This document shows positions 34,918 to 42,408 of a stretch of DNA of 64,000 nucleotides, piece by piece. Within the stretch, counting starts at the first letter, position 1; each line of letters begins with the position of its first letter. Location: the NCBI RefSeq assembly GCF_011045015.1, contig NZ_JAAKZY010000022.1:1-64000 (forward strand), in the 5' to 3' direction. Position numbers and translations under genes: made by a program. The notes below the pieces were generated by a model. The model did not search any database. It was not told the origin of the DNA and saw only the letters and a program-made list of their open reading frames with translations. This DNA is from Streptomyces scabichelini (lineage in GTDB: Bacteria > Actinomycetota > Actinomycetes > Streptomycetales > Streptomycetaceae).

Positions 34918-35619
34918 ATGTCCCCACTCATCGACACGACCGGGACGTATCTCCGTACGATCCTGGAGCTCGAGGAGGAAGGCGTGTTCCCCATGCGCGC
35001 CCGTATCGCCGAGCGCCTGGACCAGAGCGGCCCCACCGTCAGCCAGACCGTCGCCCGCATGGAGCGCAACGGTCTGCTGCACGTCGCCGCCGACCGGCAT
35101 CTGGAGCTGACGCAGGAGGGCCGTCGGCTGGCCACGCGCGTGATGCGCAAGCACCGGCTCGCGGAGTGCCTGCTCGTCGACATGATCGGGCTGGAGTGGG
35201 AGCAGGCCCACGCCGAAGCCTGCCGTTGGGAGCACGTGATGAGCGAGGCCGTCGAACGCCGCGTCCTTGAGCTGCTGCGGCACCCGACCAAGTCGCCCTA
35301 CGGCAACCCGATCCCGGGCCTGGAGGAACTCGGCGGGAAGAGCACCGTGGATCCGTTCCCCGACGAGAGCGACGAGAGCATGGTCAGGCTCAGCGACCTC
35401 GTTCCCGGGCCGAACGGCGCGAGTGCGGTCGTACGGCGCATCAGGGAGCTGATCCAGACCGACCCCCAATTGATGTACTCCCTGCGGCACGCCGGGGTGC
35501 GGCCCGGCGCGGTCGTGAGCGTGACGTCCTCGCCCGGCGGCGTGATGGTCAGCGGCGGCGGGGAGGCCGCCGAAGTCCCCACGCAGACCGCCGCGCACGT
35601 CGTCGTGGCCAGGCGCTGA
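34918..35619 (+). CDS. DtxR/IdeR-family metal-dependent regulator
   Basis: 233 aa, ATG only 8 nt after the PEBP stop. N-terminal HTH (TGTYLRTILELEEEGVFPMRARIAERLDQSGPTVSQTVARMERNGLL), a metal-binding/dimerisation domain (RHRLAECLLVDMIGLEWEQAHAEACRWEHVMSEAVERR) and a C-terminal SH3-like domain. The Cys in AEACRWEHVM and nearby His/Glu match the ancillary and primary metal sites of IdeR/DmdR. It probably regulates iron or manganese genes. Confidence 0.9.
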   Translation: MSPLIDTTGTYLRTILELEEEGVFPMRARIAERLDQSGPTVSQTVARMERNGLLHVAADRHLELTQEGRRLATRVMRKHRLAECLLVDMIGLEWEQAHAEACRWEHVMSEAVERRVLELLRHPTKSPYGNPIPGLEELGGKSTVDPFPDESDESMVRLSDLVPGPNGASAVVRRIRELIQTDPQLMYSLRHAGVRPGAVVSVTSSPGGVMVSGGGEAAEVPTQTAAHVVVARR

Positions 35620-35662
35620 GCCCAGCCGGGCGCCGGCCTGTGCCGTGGCCCGTGCAGGCAGG

Positions 35663-35700
35663 GGGTGGCCCTCGACCACGATCGTGGTCGAGGGCCACCC
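35663..35700. terminator. 38-bp perfect palindrome terminator
   Basis: Arms GGGTGGCCCTCGACCACGA and its exact complement meet with no spacer (19-bp arms, 35663-35700). It lies between the convergent DtxR-like and FAD monooxygenase genes, so it can terminate both transcripts. Confidence 0.8.
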
Positions 35701-35739
35701 GCGCACCTACTGAGCTGGTCGTGGCCCGCCGCCTGAGGC

Positions 35740-36879
35740 TCAAGTCGCCTGTTGACCCTGCTCGTTGATCATCTTGAACATGGCTTGGGCTGTGTTGTTT
35801 TCGGACTCGATCCCGTGGACCTCGGTGCCGTCAAACGTGACTGGTTCGGAGCTGCGGGCGAACATGGCCTGTTCGTACTCGGTGAGCGCGACCTCGATGT
35901 CGTCGGGATGCGCGGCGAGGGTCTTGCCCAGTTCGGCGCCGTCGAGCATGGCCAGGTTGGCTCCTTCGCCGTTCGGGGCCGCGAGGTGGGCGGCATCACC
36001 GAGCAGCGTCACCCCCGGCTCCCGGCCCCACCGGTGCTCGGCCGGCAAGGCGTGGTGAGGGCGCAGAGCAGGCGCGATATCGGCGTCCGTGATCAGCGCG
36101 GTGAGCTCCGGCGCCCAGCCGTCGAACTCCCGCGCGATGCGCGCGGCCGCGGCGGAGGCATCGGTGAAATCGATGGCGGCAAACCAGTCCAGCGGCCGGG
36201 ACAGTGCCACGTAGGCGTGCAGGGTGTCACCGCTTTCCCGGTGAGCGTGGATCTCCTTGCCCGGCGAGGGCGCGATCATCGACCCGCCGCCGACCACCTT
36301 CGCGGAGTCGGTGTGCCGGGTGTCGGCGTCGAACAGGTAGGTCTCGACGAACGACGTGCCGACGTACTCGGGTGCGGCGTCGGAGAGCAGCGGCCGGACC
36401 CGCGACCAGGCGCCGTCCGCGCCGACCAGCAGGTTCGTGACGACGGTGCCGCCGTCGGCGAACGTCACCTCATGGCGGCCCTCGCCGAGGGCACGGGTGC
36501 CGCTGACCTTGTGCCCCCACCGGACGGTGCCGGCCGGGAGCGAGTCGAGCAGGATCCTTCGCAGCTCCCCGCGCTGCACCTCGGGGCGTCCGCCCGTGCC
36601 GTCGTCGGCCATCTCGTGCAGAACGGTCCCGTCCTGCTCGACGAGCCGCATCGTCTGGCGGCCCTCGATGACGATGGCGTGGAACTCGTCCATCAGGCCG
36701 GCCGCCTGGAGTGCGAGCTGCCCGTTGTAGTCGTGGATGTCGAGCATCCCGCCCTGCGTGCGTGCCGTCGGGGCGGACTCGGCCTCGTAGACCGTGACCG
36801 GGATTCCGTGGACGTGCAGGACGCGGGCCAGGGTGAGTCCGCCGAGTCCGGCGCCGATGATCGTGACGGGGGTGTGCAT
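35740..36879 (-). CDS. FAD-dependent monooxygenase (TetX/PHBH-like)
   Basis: 379 aa from ATG 36879 with GAGGAG about 7 nt upstream. Motifs: VTIIGAGLGGLTLARVLHVHGIPVTVYE (FAD Rossmann), QRGELRRILLDSL, LLVGADGAWSRVRPLLS (DG motif) and VTLLGDAAHLAAPNGEGANLAMLDGAELGKTL (GD motif). It is closest in pattern to TetX-like aromatic hydroxylases that modify polyketides including tetracyclines. It is not linked to a biosynthetic cluster here. Confidence 0.87.
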   Translation of the reverse strand: MHTPVTIIGAGLGGLTLARVLHVHGIPVTVYEAESAPTARTQGGMLDIHDYNGQLALQAAGLMDEFHAIVIEGRQTMRLVEQDGTVLHEMADDGTGGRPEVQRGELRRILLDSLPAGTVRWGHKVSGTRALGEGRHEVTFADGGTVVTNLLVGADGAWSRVRPLLSDAAPEYVGTSFVETYLFDADTRHTDSAKVVGGGSMIAPSPGKEIHAHRESGDTLHAYVALSRPLDWFAAIDFTDASAAAARIAREFDGWAPELTALITDADIAPALRPHHALPAEHRWGREPGVTLLGDAAHLAAPNGEGANLAMLDGAELGKTLAAHPDDIEVALTEYEQAMFARSSEPVTFDGTEVHGIESENNTAQAMFKMINEQGQQAT

Positions 36880-37073
36880 GGTGGCTCCTCGGGGTCGGGA
36901 CCGCCCCGTGATCTCCGGCGGCCGATTCCGGAAAGGTGCCAGGCCCCGCCGACAAGCCACTTACATGGGACGGACAGCCCCTGACAGATGACCGACACGC
37001 ACCCGGAAGGGCGCGCAGCTCGGCGTCTGGATCGATCGTGCTCATGTCCGCGGTCTCGGGTCGCTCCCCACGC

Positions 37074-38048
37074 TCAGGACGGCGGACCATAGCGGGCAGC
37101 GATCGCGGCGGCGCGGTTGCACAGGGAGGTGCGCAGCCACTGCGGGGCCAGGACTTCCGCGTCGGTGGCGTACTGCCACAGGGCCCACTCGGCGTGTCGC
37201 GAATCCTGGAAGATCACGTTCAGCCGCAGCCAGCCGTCCGCGTCGGCTTCCTCGACGCACACGGCCAGGGCGGTGCCAACCAGGTGCTCCCGCCGCGCCG
37301 GGTCCACCCGTACCAGTACGGCGACCTTGTCACCGCCGGTCCGGAACTGCGCGTTGCGTTCCTGCCAGGCTCGGTCCAGGTCGACGGTGTCCGGTCGCTG
37401 CGCGGGTTCGTCGAGTTCCTCGGCGGCCAGCACCCGGGACAGCCGGTAGGTGCGGTCCTCGCCGGCTCTCTTGGCCAGCAGGTAACCCTGTTCCCGTACG
37501 GTGACCAGGCCGATCGGGTCCACCGTGCGCCACTTCGGGGCCTGGTCCACTGCCCCATAGTGGATACGCAATCTGTGTCCGGCGAACACCGCGCGCCGGA
37601 CCTCGGCCACGATGGCGTCGGACATCTCCTCGATGGCCACGCGGCGCGAGAGGAGATCGGTCTCCGGGTCGATGAGTAATCGCTGCGCCGCATCGGCCGC
37701 CGTGTCCCGAAGGCCCTCGGGCAACGCGTCGACCACCTTGAGCATGGCCGAGGCGAGCGCCGAACCGAGGCCGAACAGCTGTGCGCCGCGCCGCGATCCG
37801 GCGACCAGCAGGGCAAGCGCCTCGTCGTGATTCAGTCCGGTGAGCGCCGTCTGGAAGTCGGGCAACAGCGCGAAACCGCCGTGTCGGCCGCGCTCGGCGT
37901 AGACCGGGACGCCGGCCGTGGACAGCGCCTCGATGTCACGCAGCACTGTGCGGGTGGATACCTCCAGCTCGCGGGCCAGTGTCTCCGCGGTCATCCGGCC
38001 GCGCTGACGCAGCAGGAGCACCAGGGAAACCAACCGGTCGGCGCGCAT
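37074..38048 (-). CDS. WYL-domain (YafY-type) regulator
   Basis: 324 aa. DeoR-like HTH (RADRLVSLVLLLRQRGRMTAETLARELEVSTRTVLRDIEALSTAGVPVYAERGRHGGFAL), then a WYL domain (RLRIHYGAVDQAPKWRTVDPIGLVTVREQGYLLAKRAGEDRTYRLSRV) and a WCX C-terminus. WYL domains sense small ligands or nucleic acids. It diverges from the RidA gene by about 140 nt and probably regulates it. Confidence 0.9.
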   Translation of the reverse strand: MRADRLVSLVLLLRQRGRMTAETLARELEVSTRTVLRDIEALSTAGVPVYAERGRHGGFALLPDFQTALTGLNHDEALALLVAGSRRGAQLFGLGSALASAMLKVVDALPEGLRDTAADAAQRLLIDPETDLLSRRVAIEEMSDAIVAEVRRAVFAGHRLRIHYGAVDQAPKWRTVDPIGLVTVREQGYLLAKRAGEDRTYRLSRVLAAEELDEPAQRPDTVDLDRAWQERNAQFRTGGDKVAVLVRVDPARREHLVGTALAVCVEEADADGWLRLNVIFQDSRHAEWALWQYATDAEVLAPQWLRTSLCNRAAAIAARYGPPS

Positions 38049-38120
38049 GCGAAAACCCTAACCAAATACATGACTGAAGATGTCACCTTTTGCTGGAAGG
38101 GTCTGTTACGCGACGACAAA

Positions 38121-38138
38121 GCCCGGCGAATGCCGGGC
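38121..38138 (+). promoter_or_regulatory. Hairpin in the RidA leader
   Basis: GCCCGGC-GAAT-GCCGGGC, a perfect 7-bp stem with tetraloop, 50 nt upstream of the RidA start. It could be an attenuator or an operator for the WYL regulator. Confidence 0.35.
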
Positions 38139-38187
38139 CGTTGAACGTACGCAATTCAGCAAACCTAATGGATGGAGCGAGTCGGCG

Positions 38188-38583
38188 ATGGAACGTAACG
38201 CGGTCAATCCGGTGACGTGGTCGGTCGAGATGGGCTTCAACCAGGGCGAGGTCGTCTCCGGGCACTCGCGGACCCTGTACATCTCGGGGCAGACCGCGAT
38301 GAGCAAGGAAGGCAAGCCCGAGCACGACGGTGACATGGCGGCGCAGCTGGCGCTGAGTATCGACAACATCGAGGCGGTGCTCGCCGAGGCCGGCATGTCC
38401 CTCCCGAACCTCGTCCGGCTCAACGTCTACACGACCGACGTCGACCTGCTCTTCCATCACTACGGCGTGCTGGCGGGCCGGCTGGGCGCCGCCGAGGTCG
38501 CGCCGACCACCACCATGCTCGGTGTGACGCGCCTGGCGATCCCCGGCCAGATGGTCGAACTCGAGGGCACCGCCGTCGCGTGA
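38188..38583 (+). CDS. RidA-family protein (enamine/imine deaminase)
   Basis: 131 aa from ATG 38188 with GGAG 10 nt upstream. Family features: SGHSRTLYISGQTAMSKEGKPEHDGDMAAQLALSIDNIEAVLAEAGMSLPNLVRLNVYTTDVD and TTTMLGVTRLAIPGQMVELEGTAVA. It lacks the usual Arg105 salt-bridge context of true RidA (IPGQMVELE rather than a basic residue before VE), so it may be a Rid6/7-type member. Confidence 0.85.
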   Translation: MERNAVNPVTWSVEMGFNQGEVVSGHSRTLYISGQTAMSKEGKPEHDGDMAAQLALSIDNIEAVLAEAGMSLPNLVRLNVYTTDVDLLFHHYGVLAGRLGAAEVAPTTTMLGVTRLAIPGQMVELEGTAVA

Positions 38584-38656
38584 TGTGACCCCTTCTCCTC
38601 CAGGAGGATCTCACCGTGCTGCCGACCTCGGCGGGGGAGCGCCGAGGTCGGGACAG

Positions 38657-39277
38657 TCACCGCTCCCGGACTGCGTAGGTCAGGTGGGTCACCCGCTGCG
38701 TCGGCTCCGCGCGGACCGGCTCCAGGGCCACGCGGCCCGCGTCCACGCCCTCGAACAGGCGGATTCCGGAGCCGAACAGTACGGGTGAGAGCGCGATCGA
38801 GCACTCGTCGATCAGGCCGGCGTTCACGTACTCCAGGATCGTCGCGCCGCCGCCCGCGATACGGACGTCTCGGTCGCCGGCGGCCTCGCGGGCCTGGTCG
38901 AGCGCGCTCTCGATGCCGTCGTTGACGAAGTGGAAGGTGGTCCCACCCGGCCGCTCCCAGGGGTCACGCTTCTCGTGCGTCACGACGAAGACCGGCGTGT
39001 GGAACGGCGCCTCCTCCGGCCACGCCTGCTCGCCGGCGTCGAACATGCGCTTGCCCATGACGCTCGCGCCGGTGCGCTCGAACGTCTCCCGCAAGATGTC
39101 GTTGTCACGCCCTTCCTCGCCGCCCTCGCCGAGCTTCAGGTTTTCCCGGAAGAACCGCTGCGGGAAGACCCACTGCTGCAGTTCCATCCACTGCTGCCCC
39201 ATCAGGTCCCCGAGGGACTCGGGCGCGATGAAGCCGTCCAGCGACATGGACACGCTGAAGAACACCTTTCCGGCCAT
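38657..39277 (-). CDS. RibD/dihydrofolate reductase-like protein
   Basis: 206 aa: FFSVSMSLDGFIAPES, ASVMGKRMFDAGEQAWPEEAPFHTPVFVVTHEKR, DRDVRIAGGGATILEYVNAGLIDECSIALSPVLFGSGIRLFEG. This is the small DHFR-like family widespread in actinobacteria, with unknown substrate. Its start overlaps the SRPBCC stop by one base and it is the last gene of the ArsR-SRPBCC-RibD operon. Confidence 0.87.
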   Translation of the reverse strand: MAGKVFFSVSMSLDGFIAPESLGDLMGQQWMELQQWVFPQRFFRENLKLGEGGEEGRDNDILRETFERTGASVMGKRMFDAGEQAWPEEAPFHTPVFVVTHEKRDPWERPGGTTFHFVNDGIESALDQAREAAGDRDVRIAGGGATILEYVNAGLIDECSIALSPVLFGSGIRLFEGVDAGRVALEPVRAEPTQRVTHLTYAVRER

Positions 39278-39726
39278 CAGTCCTCAACTCCCTTCCGAAC
39301 GCTCTCGGTCACGTAGGCAGCAAGGTTGCTCAGGGTCTGCCGGCCGCCCTCGATCGCGTGGTACTTCTCGACCGCCTGGTCGCGCAGTTCCTTGGTGCGG
39401 AACACCGTGCGCATCTCGATCCGGGTCGCCGCGCCGTCGGGCGTGAACGTGAGGACCGACTCGAAGGCGTTCGGGTCGCCGCGGGACTCGCCGTGCAGCA
39501 GCGCGATCCGCTCCGGCGGGACGATCTCGGTCCAGGAGATCCACTCCTGGTAGTCCGTCCCGTCCGGTCCGTGCATCACGAAGTCCCACTCCCCGCCGAC
39601 GCGGAACTCGAAGGACCGCGTCGTGGTGGTGAACCCCTCCGGCCCCCACCACCGCGACAGGTGCCGGACTTCGGTGAACGCCTCGAACACCAGCTCCCGT
39701 GGGGCACTGATGACCCGGGAGATCAC
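39277..39726 (-). CDS. SRPBCC/AHSA1-type protein, 5' end probably frameshifted
   Basis: 149 aa from GTG 39726 (VISRVISAPRELVFEAFTEVRHLSRWWGPEGFTTTTRSFEFRVGGEWDFVMHGPDG). The family usually begins about 10 residues earlier. In this frame the upstream codons do read SATADREI, but there is no start codon before an in-frame TGA at 39781. The ATG at 39784, overlapping that stop, begins MSATGRG in the next frame. This suggests a one-base indel between 39730 and 39784, or initiation at the internal GTG. It is paired with an ArsR regulator as usual. Confidence 0.75.
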   Translation of the reverse strand: MISRVISAPRELVFEAFTEVRHLSRWWGPEGFTTTTRSFEFRVGGEWDFVMHGPDGTDYQEWISWTEIVPPERIALLHGESRGDPNAFESVLTFTPDGAATRIEMRTVFRTKELRDQAVEKYHAIEGGRQTLSNLAAYVTESVRKGVED

Positions 39727-39787
39727 GATCTCGCGGTCGGCCGTCGCGGACTGCGCCCGGCGCTCCTCGTCCTGTCGCGCTCATCAG

Positions 39788-40129
39788 CTACTCCTCCTGC
39801 TTTGCCTGCCTGAGGTCCTGCACGTACGCGTCCAGCCGGTCGAAGCTCTCGTTCCAGAACCGCTCGAACCCGCCGGTCCACTCGTGGACCGGTCGCAGCC
39901 CACGGGCGTCCAGGCCGTACAGGCGCTGCTTGCCTGCCTTGCGGTCGCGCACCAGCCCGACCTCCCGGAGCACCCGCAGGTGTTTGGACGCTCCCGGCTG
40001 GGTCATCCCCAGCTCCTGGGCCAACTCGGTCACCGGCCGCTCACCCGCCCGCAGCAGCACCAGGATCTCCCGGCGCTGCGGCTCGGCGATCGCGTTGAAG
40101 ACATCCGACGTCGTCGCTGCTCGTGCCAT
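39788..40129 (-). CDS. ArsR-family regulator (SRPBCC-associated type)
   Basis: 113 aa from ATG 40129. Winged helix: ATTSDVFNAIAEPQRREILVLLRAGERPVTELAQELGMTQPGASKHLRVLREVGLVRDRKAGKQRLYGLD. It lacks metal-binding Cys, as in members paired with SRPBCC genes. The 22-bp dyad immediately upstream (40139-40160) is the likely autoregulatory operator. Confidence 0.88.
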   Translation of the reverse strand: MARAATTSDVFNAIAEPQRREILVLLRAGERPVTELAQELGMTQPGASKHLRVLREVGLVRDRKAGKQRLYGLDARGLRPVHEWTGGFERFWNESFDRLDAYVQDLRQAKQEE

Positions 40130-40138
40130 GGCAGCCAT

Positions 40139-40160
40139 CGTATGCCTATATCGGCATACG
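40139..40160. promoter_or_regulatory. Operator palindrome upstream of arsR
   Basis: CGTATGCC (40139-40146), spacer TATATC, GGCATACG (40153-40160): perfect 8-bp arms 10 nt upstream of the ArsR start. TATGCC-type dyads are typical for ArsR autoregulation. Confidence 0.7.
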
Positions 40161-40225
40161 TCAAACGGAGAACATCAAGCGGAGAGGATCAAGCGGGTCT
40201 TGTCGGATGACGACTGTGACCGCTG

Positions 40226-40807
40226 TCAGCGGCTGCAGCACGGCAACGGCCGGCGGGTGAGCCGCCACCGGCTGGTGGCCGACGCCACGTCGACGTCATC
40301 GCCAACCCGGTGTCGGGCCGCGACATCCGGCGGCTCGTCGCGAGCTCGTCCGTGTTCCCCAACGCCGAGAAGGCCGCATGGGTGGTCCGGCTGACGGCCG
40401 GCCGCCGGGGCGCTCGGCGTGGGCCGCGTGCTGGTGTCCACCGACACCCTCGGGGTCTCCGCGGCGGTCCTGCGGGAGTCGCGCCGCCGCGCAGAGGCGG
40501 GCGCCCCCGGTCGAAGCTGCGCACCAGCGGGCACGCACCACACCGGGTGGTCGGGGCGGCCGAAGTTGCTGCCGACGACCGTCCAGGTCCCGTCTTCGGC
40601 CCGATGGGCGGACAGGGGCGTGGCGCGTGGGGCTCCGGTGCGGTGCCCGGTGGTGCCCAGCACGATGGTGTCCAGGAAGAGGCGGCTCGGCAGCATGCGG
40701 CCCCGGGTCAGGCGGTGGATGAGCAGATCGCACTGGGGCAGCACGTGGGCGGCGAGCCGGGTGACGGCGCGGTTGGTGGCAAGGCGGGCGATGAGGGGAT
40801 GTGTCAT
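40226..40807 (-). pseudogene. Truncated F420-type nitroreductase
   Basis: The first ~90 residues are a DDN-family N-terminus (LFLDTIVLGTTGHRTGAPRATPLSAHRAEDGTWTVVGSNFGRPDHPVWC). The family then continues with a HNLRAHP-type motif that is missing. From about 40540 leftward the frame is low-complexity Arg/Pro and antisense to an ATP-NAD kinase fragment. The gene was cut by a deletion or recombination joining two unrelated genes. The start overlaps the stop of the upstream GMC gene as ATGA. Confidence 0.7.
40286..40500 (+). pseudogene. ATP-NAD kinase-like gene fragment
   Basis: One frame reads VDVIANPVSGRDIRRLVASSSVFPNAEKAAWVVRL. After a frameshift near 40405 another reads ALGVGRVLVSTDTLGVSAAVLRESRRRAEAG. 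Together they match the N-terminus of ATP-NAD kinase-family proteins (GxIxNPxSGRD). The ATP-binding core and everything downstream are absent. No start codon or ribosome site remains. Confidence 0.6.
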
Positions 40808-42354
40808 GAGCCGGTCTCTTCCGTCCGGTGCGGAACGGGCCGGTACGGCAGGTGCTGGGGCGGGCGTTGGTCGGGCCGGCCGCTCACGGGCCAGGCAGCG
40901 CAGGCGCGTTCGGCCATCGCGGTAATGGTGAGTGCCGGGTTGACGCCCAGGTTGGTGGGGACGGTGGAGGCGTCGGCGATGTGCAGGGTCGGGTAGCGGT
41001 GGACCCGGTGGTAGAGGTCGGCGACGCTCGTGGCGGGGTCACTGCCGATCGGGCAGCCGCCCATCAGGTGCGCGGTGACCGGCAGCCCCAGGGCGGTGTT
41101 CCACAGCAGACCGGCCCGGCCGCCGATGTGCCGGGCGTAGTGGTGCGCCACGGCCTCGGCGGCAGCCAGCCGTACGGGTTCGGGCCCCGGGCTTCCCGGG
41201 CGGAAGGTCATCTTCCCGAGGCGGTAGTGGCTGGTCAGGTGTGAGTCGCCTTGTTCCATGGCAAAGAGCACGGCGGTACGACGGCCGAAGTCCCGCCAGG
41301 GGAGCCGGGCCGATCGTGCGAGCAACGCTGCGGGATGCGAGCCCGGCCCAAGTCTGCACAGCTGGACCAGCAGGTCCGGGTGTGGTTGCAGCGCGGAGCT
41401 GATCGCGACGCCCGGTCCCACGTCGAAGCCTGGCGCGGACACGGTGGCGAACACCTCGCGGTTGGTCCGCGTCCGTGTGCCCAGTGCCTGCGACAGCTTC
41501 GGAAGGTGGGGCCGTGAGCGGTGCAGGAGTTCCACGGTCCCCCACGCGCCGCCGGCGAGCACGACCTGATGCGCGGTCAGCACCGCTCGGCGTCGTGTGA
41601 TGCCGCTGTTCTGGAGCGTGTGCACCTGCCAGGTGCCGTCCGGCTGCGGGAGCAGTCTGCGGGCCTCGGTCAGGTGCCGGATGTCGGCCCCTGACCGTTC
41701 GGCCAGATGCAGGTAGTTGTGGTCGAGGGAGTTCTTCGCGCCGGCACGGCAGCCGAGGGTGCAGCGTCCGCATTCCGTGCAGCCGGCCCGAGCAGGCCCG
41801 CGGCCGTCGAAGAAGGGGTCGGGCACGGTCCGGTCGGGCGGGCCGAAGTGGATGCCCACGCGGGTGGCGTGGACGCTTGTGGATACCCCGAGTGCATCGG
41901 CCGCCAGCCGCAGGACGTCATCGCCCGCCGTCGGCCGGGGCACTTCGGTCGTGCCCAGCATCCGTTCAGCCAGCGCGTAGTACGGGGCGAGTTCCGCCTC
42001 CCACTCGAGGGCCGGGTCCCAGCAGGGGGCCCGGAACACCGGTGCGTCGGGCCGGTAGTGCACCCCCGCGTAGACGAGAGACCCGCCACCGACCCCGATG
42101 CCCGTCAGGGCGATCAGCCGGCGGCGCACCCGCAGCCGTACGATGCCCCGGCACCCGAGCCAGGGCGCCCACAGCAGGCGATGCGCCTGCCAGGGGGATG
42201 CGGCGAAGTCCTCCGGCCGCCACCGCCGCCCGGCCTCGACGACCGTGACGCGGTAGCCCTTCTGCGCCAGACGCAGCGCCGTCACGCTACCGCCGAACCC
42301 GGAGCCCACGACGATCACGTCGCACGACCCTGCCCCGCCCCAACCAGTCGTCAC
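40804..42354 (-). CDS. GMC-family FAD oxidoreductase (cholesterol oxidase-like)
   Basis: 516 aa from GTG 42354 (VTTGWGGAGSCDVIVVGSGFGGSVTALRLAQKGYRVTVVEAGRRW). Motifs: ALTGIGVGGGSLVYAGVHYRPDAPVF, a Cys cluster CTECGRCTLGCRAGAKNSLDHNYL, VVLAGGAWGTVELL, HLMGGCPIG and the C-terminal LHIADASTVPTNLGVNPALTITAMAERA. The Cys cluster is seen in a GMC subgroup of putative cholesterol-oxidase-like enzymes and may bind a metal or Fe-S cluster. It diverges from a P450, suggesting joint oxidation of a lipid or terpenoid. Confidence 0.88.
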   Translation of the reverse strand: MTTGWGGAGSCDVIVVGSGFGGSVTALRLAQKGYRVTVVEAGRRWRPEDFAASPWQAHRLLWAPWLGCRGIVRLRVRRRLIALTGIGVGGGSLVYAGVHYRPDAPVFRAPCWDPALEWEAELAPYYALAERMLGTTEVPRPTAGDDVLRLAADALGVSTSVHATRVGIHFGPPDRTVPDPFFDGRGPARAGCTECGRCTLGCRAGAKNSLDHNYLHLAERSGADIRHLTEARRLLPQPDGTWQVHTLQNSGITRRRAVLTAHQVVLAGGAWGTVELLHRSRPHLPKLSQALGTRTRTNREVFATVSAPGFDVGPGVAISSALQPHPDLLVQLCRLGPGSHPAALLARSARLPWRDFGRRTAVLFAMEQGDSHLTSHYRLGKMTFRPGSPGPEPVRLAAAEAVAHHYARHIGGRAGLLWNTALGLPVTAHLMGGCPIGSDPATSVADLYHRVHRYPTLHIADASTVPTNLGVNPALTITAMAERACAAWPVSGRPDQRPPQHLPYRPVPHRTEETGS

Positions 42355-42368
42355 AGCCAGTACATTAC

Positions 42369-42387
42369 CGATCGCTGAACGCGATCG
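42369..42387. promoter_or_regulatory. Dyad between GMC and P450 genes
   Basis: CGATCGC (42369-42375), TGAAC, GCGATCG (42381-42387): perfect 7-bp arms, midway in the 54-nt divergent gap. It is a candidate shared operator. Confidence 0.5.
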
Positions 42388-42408
42388 TGATCGACCGAGA
42401 GAGAGCCC

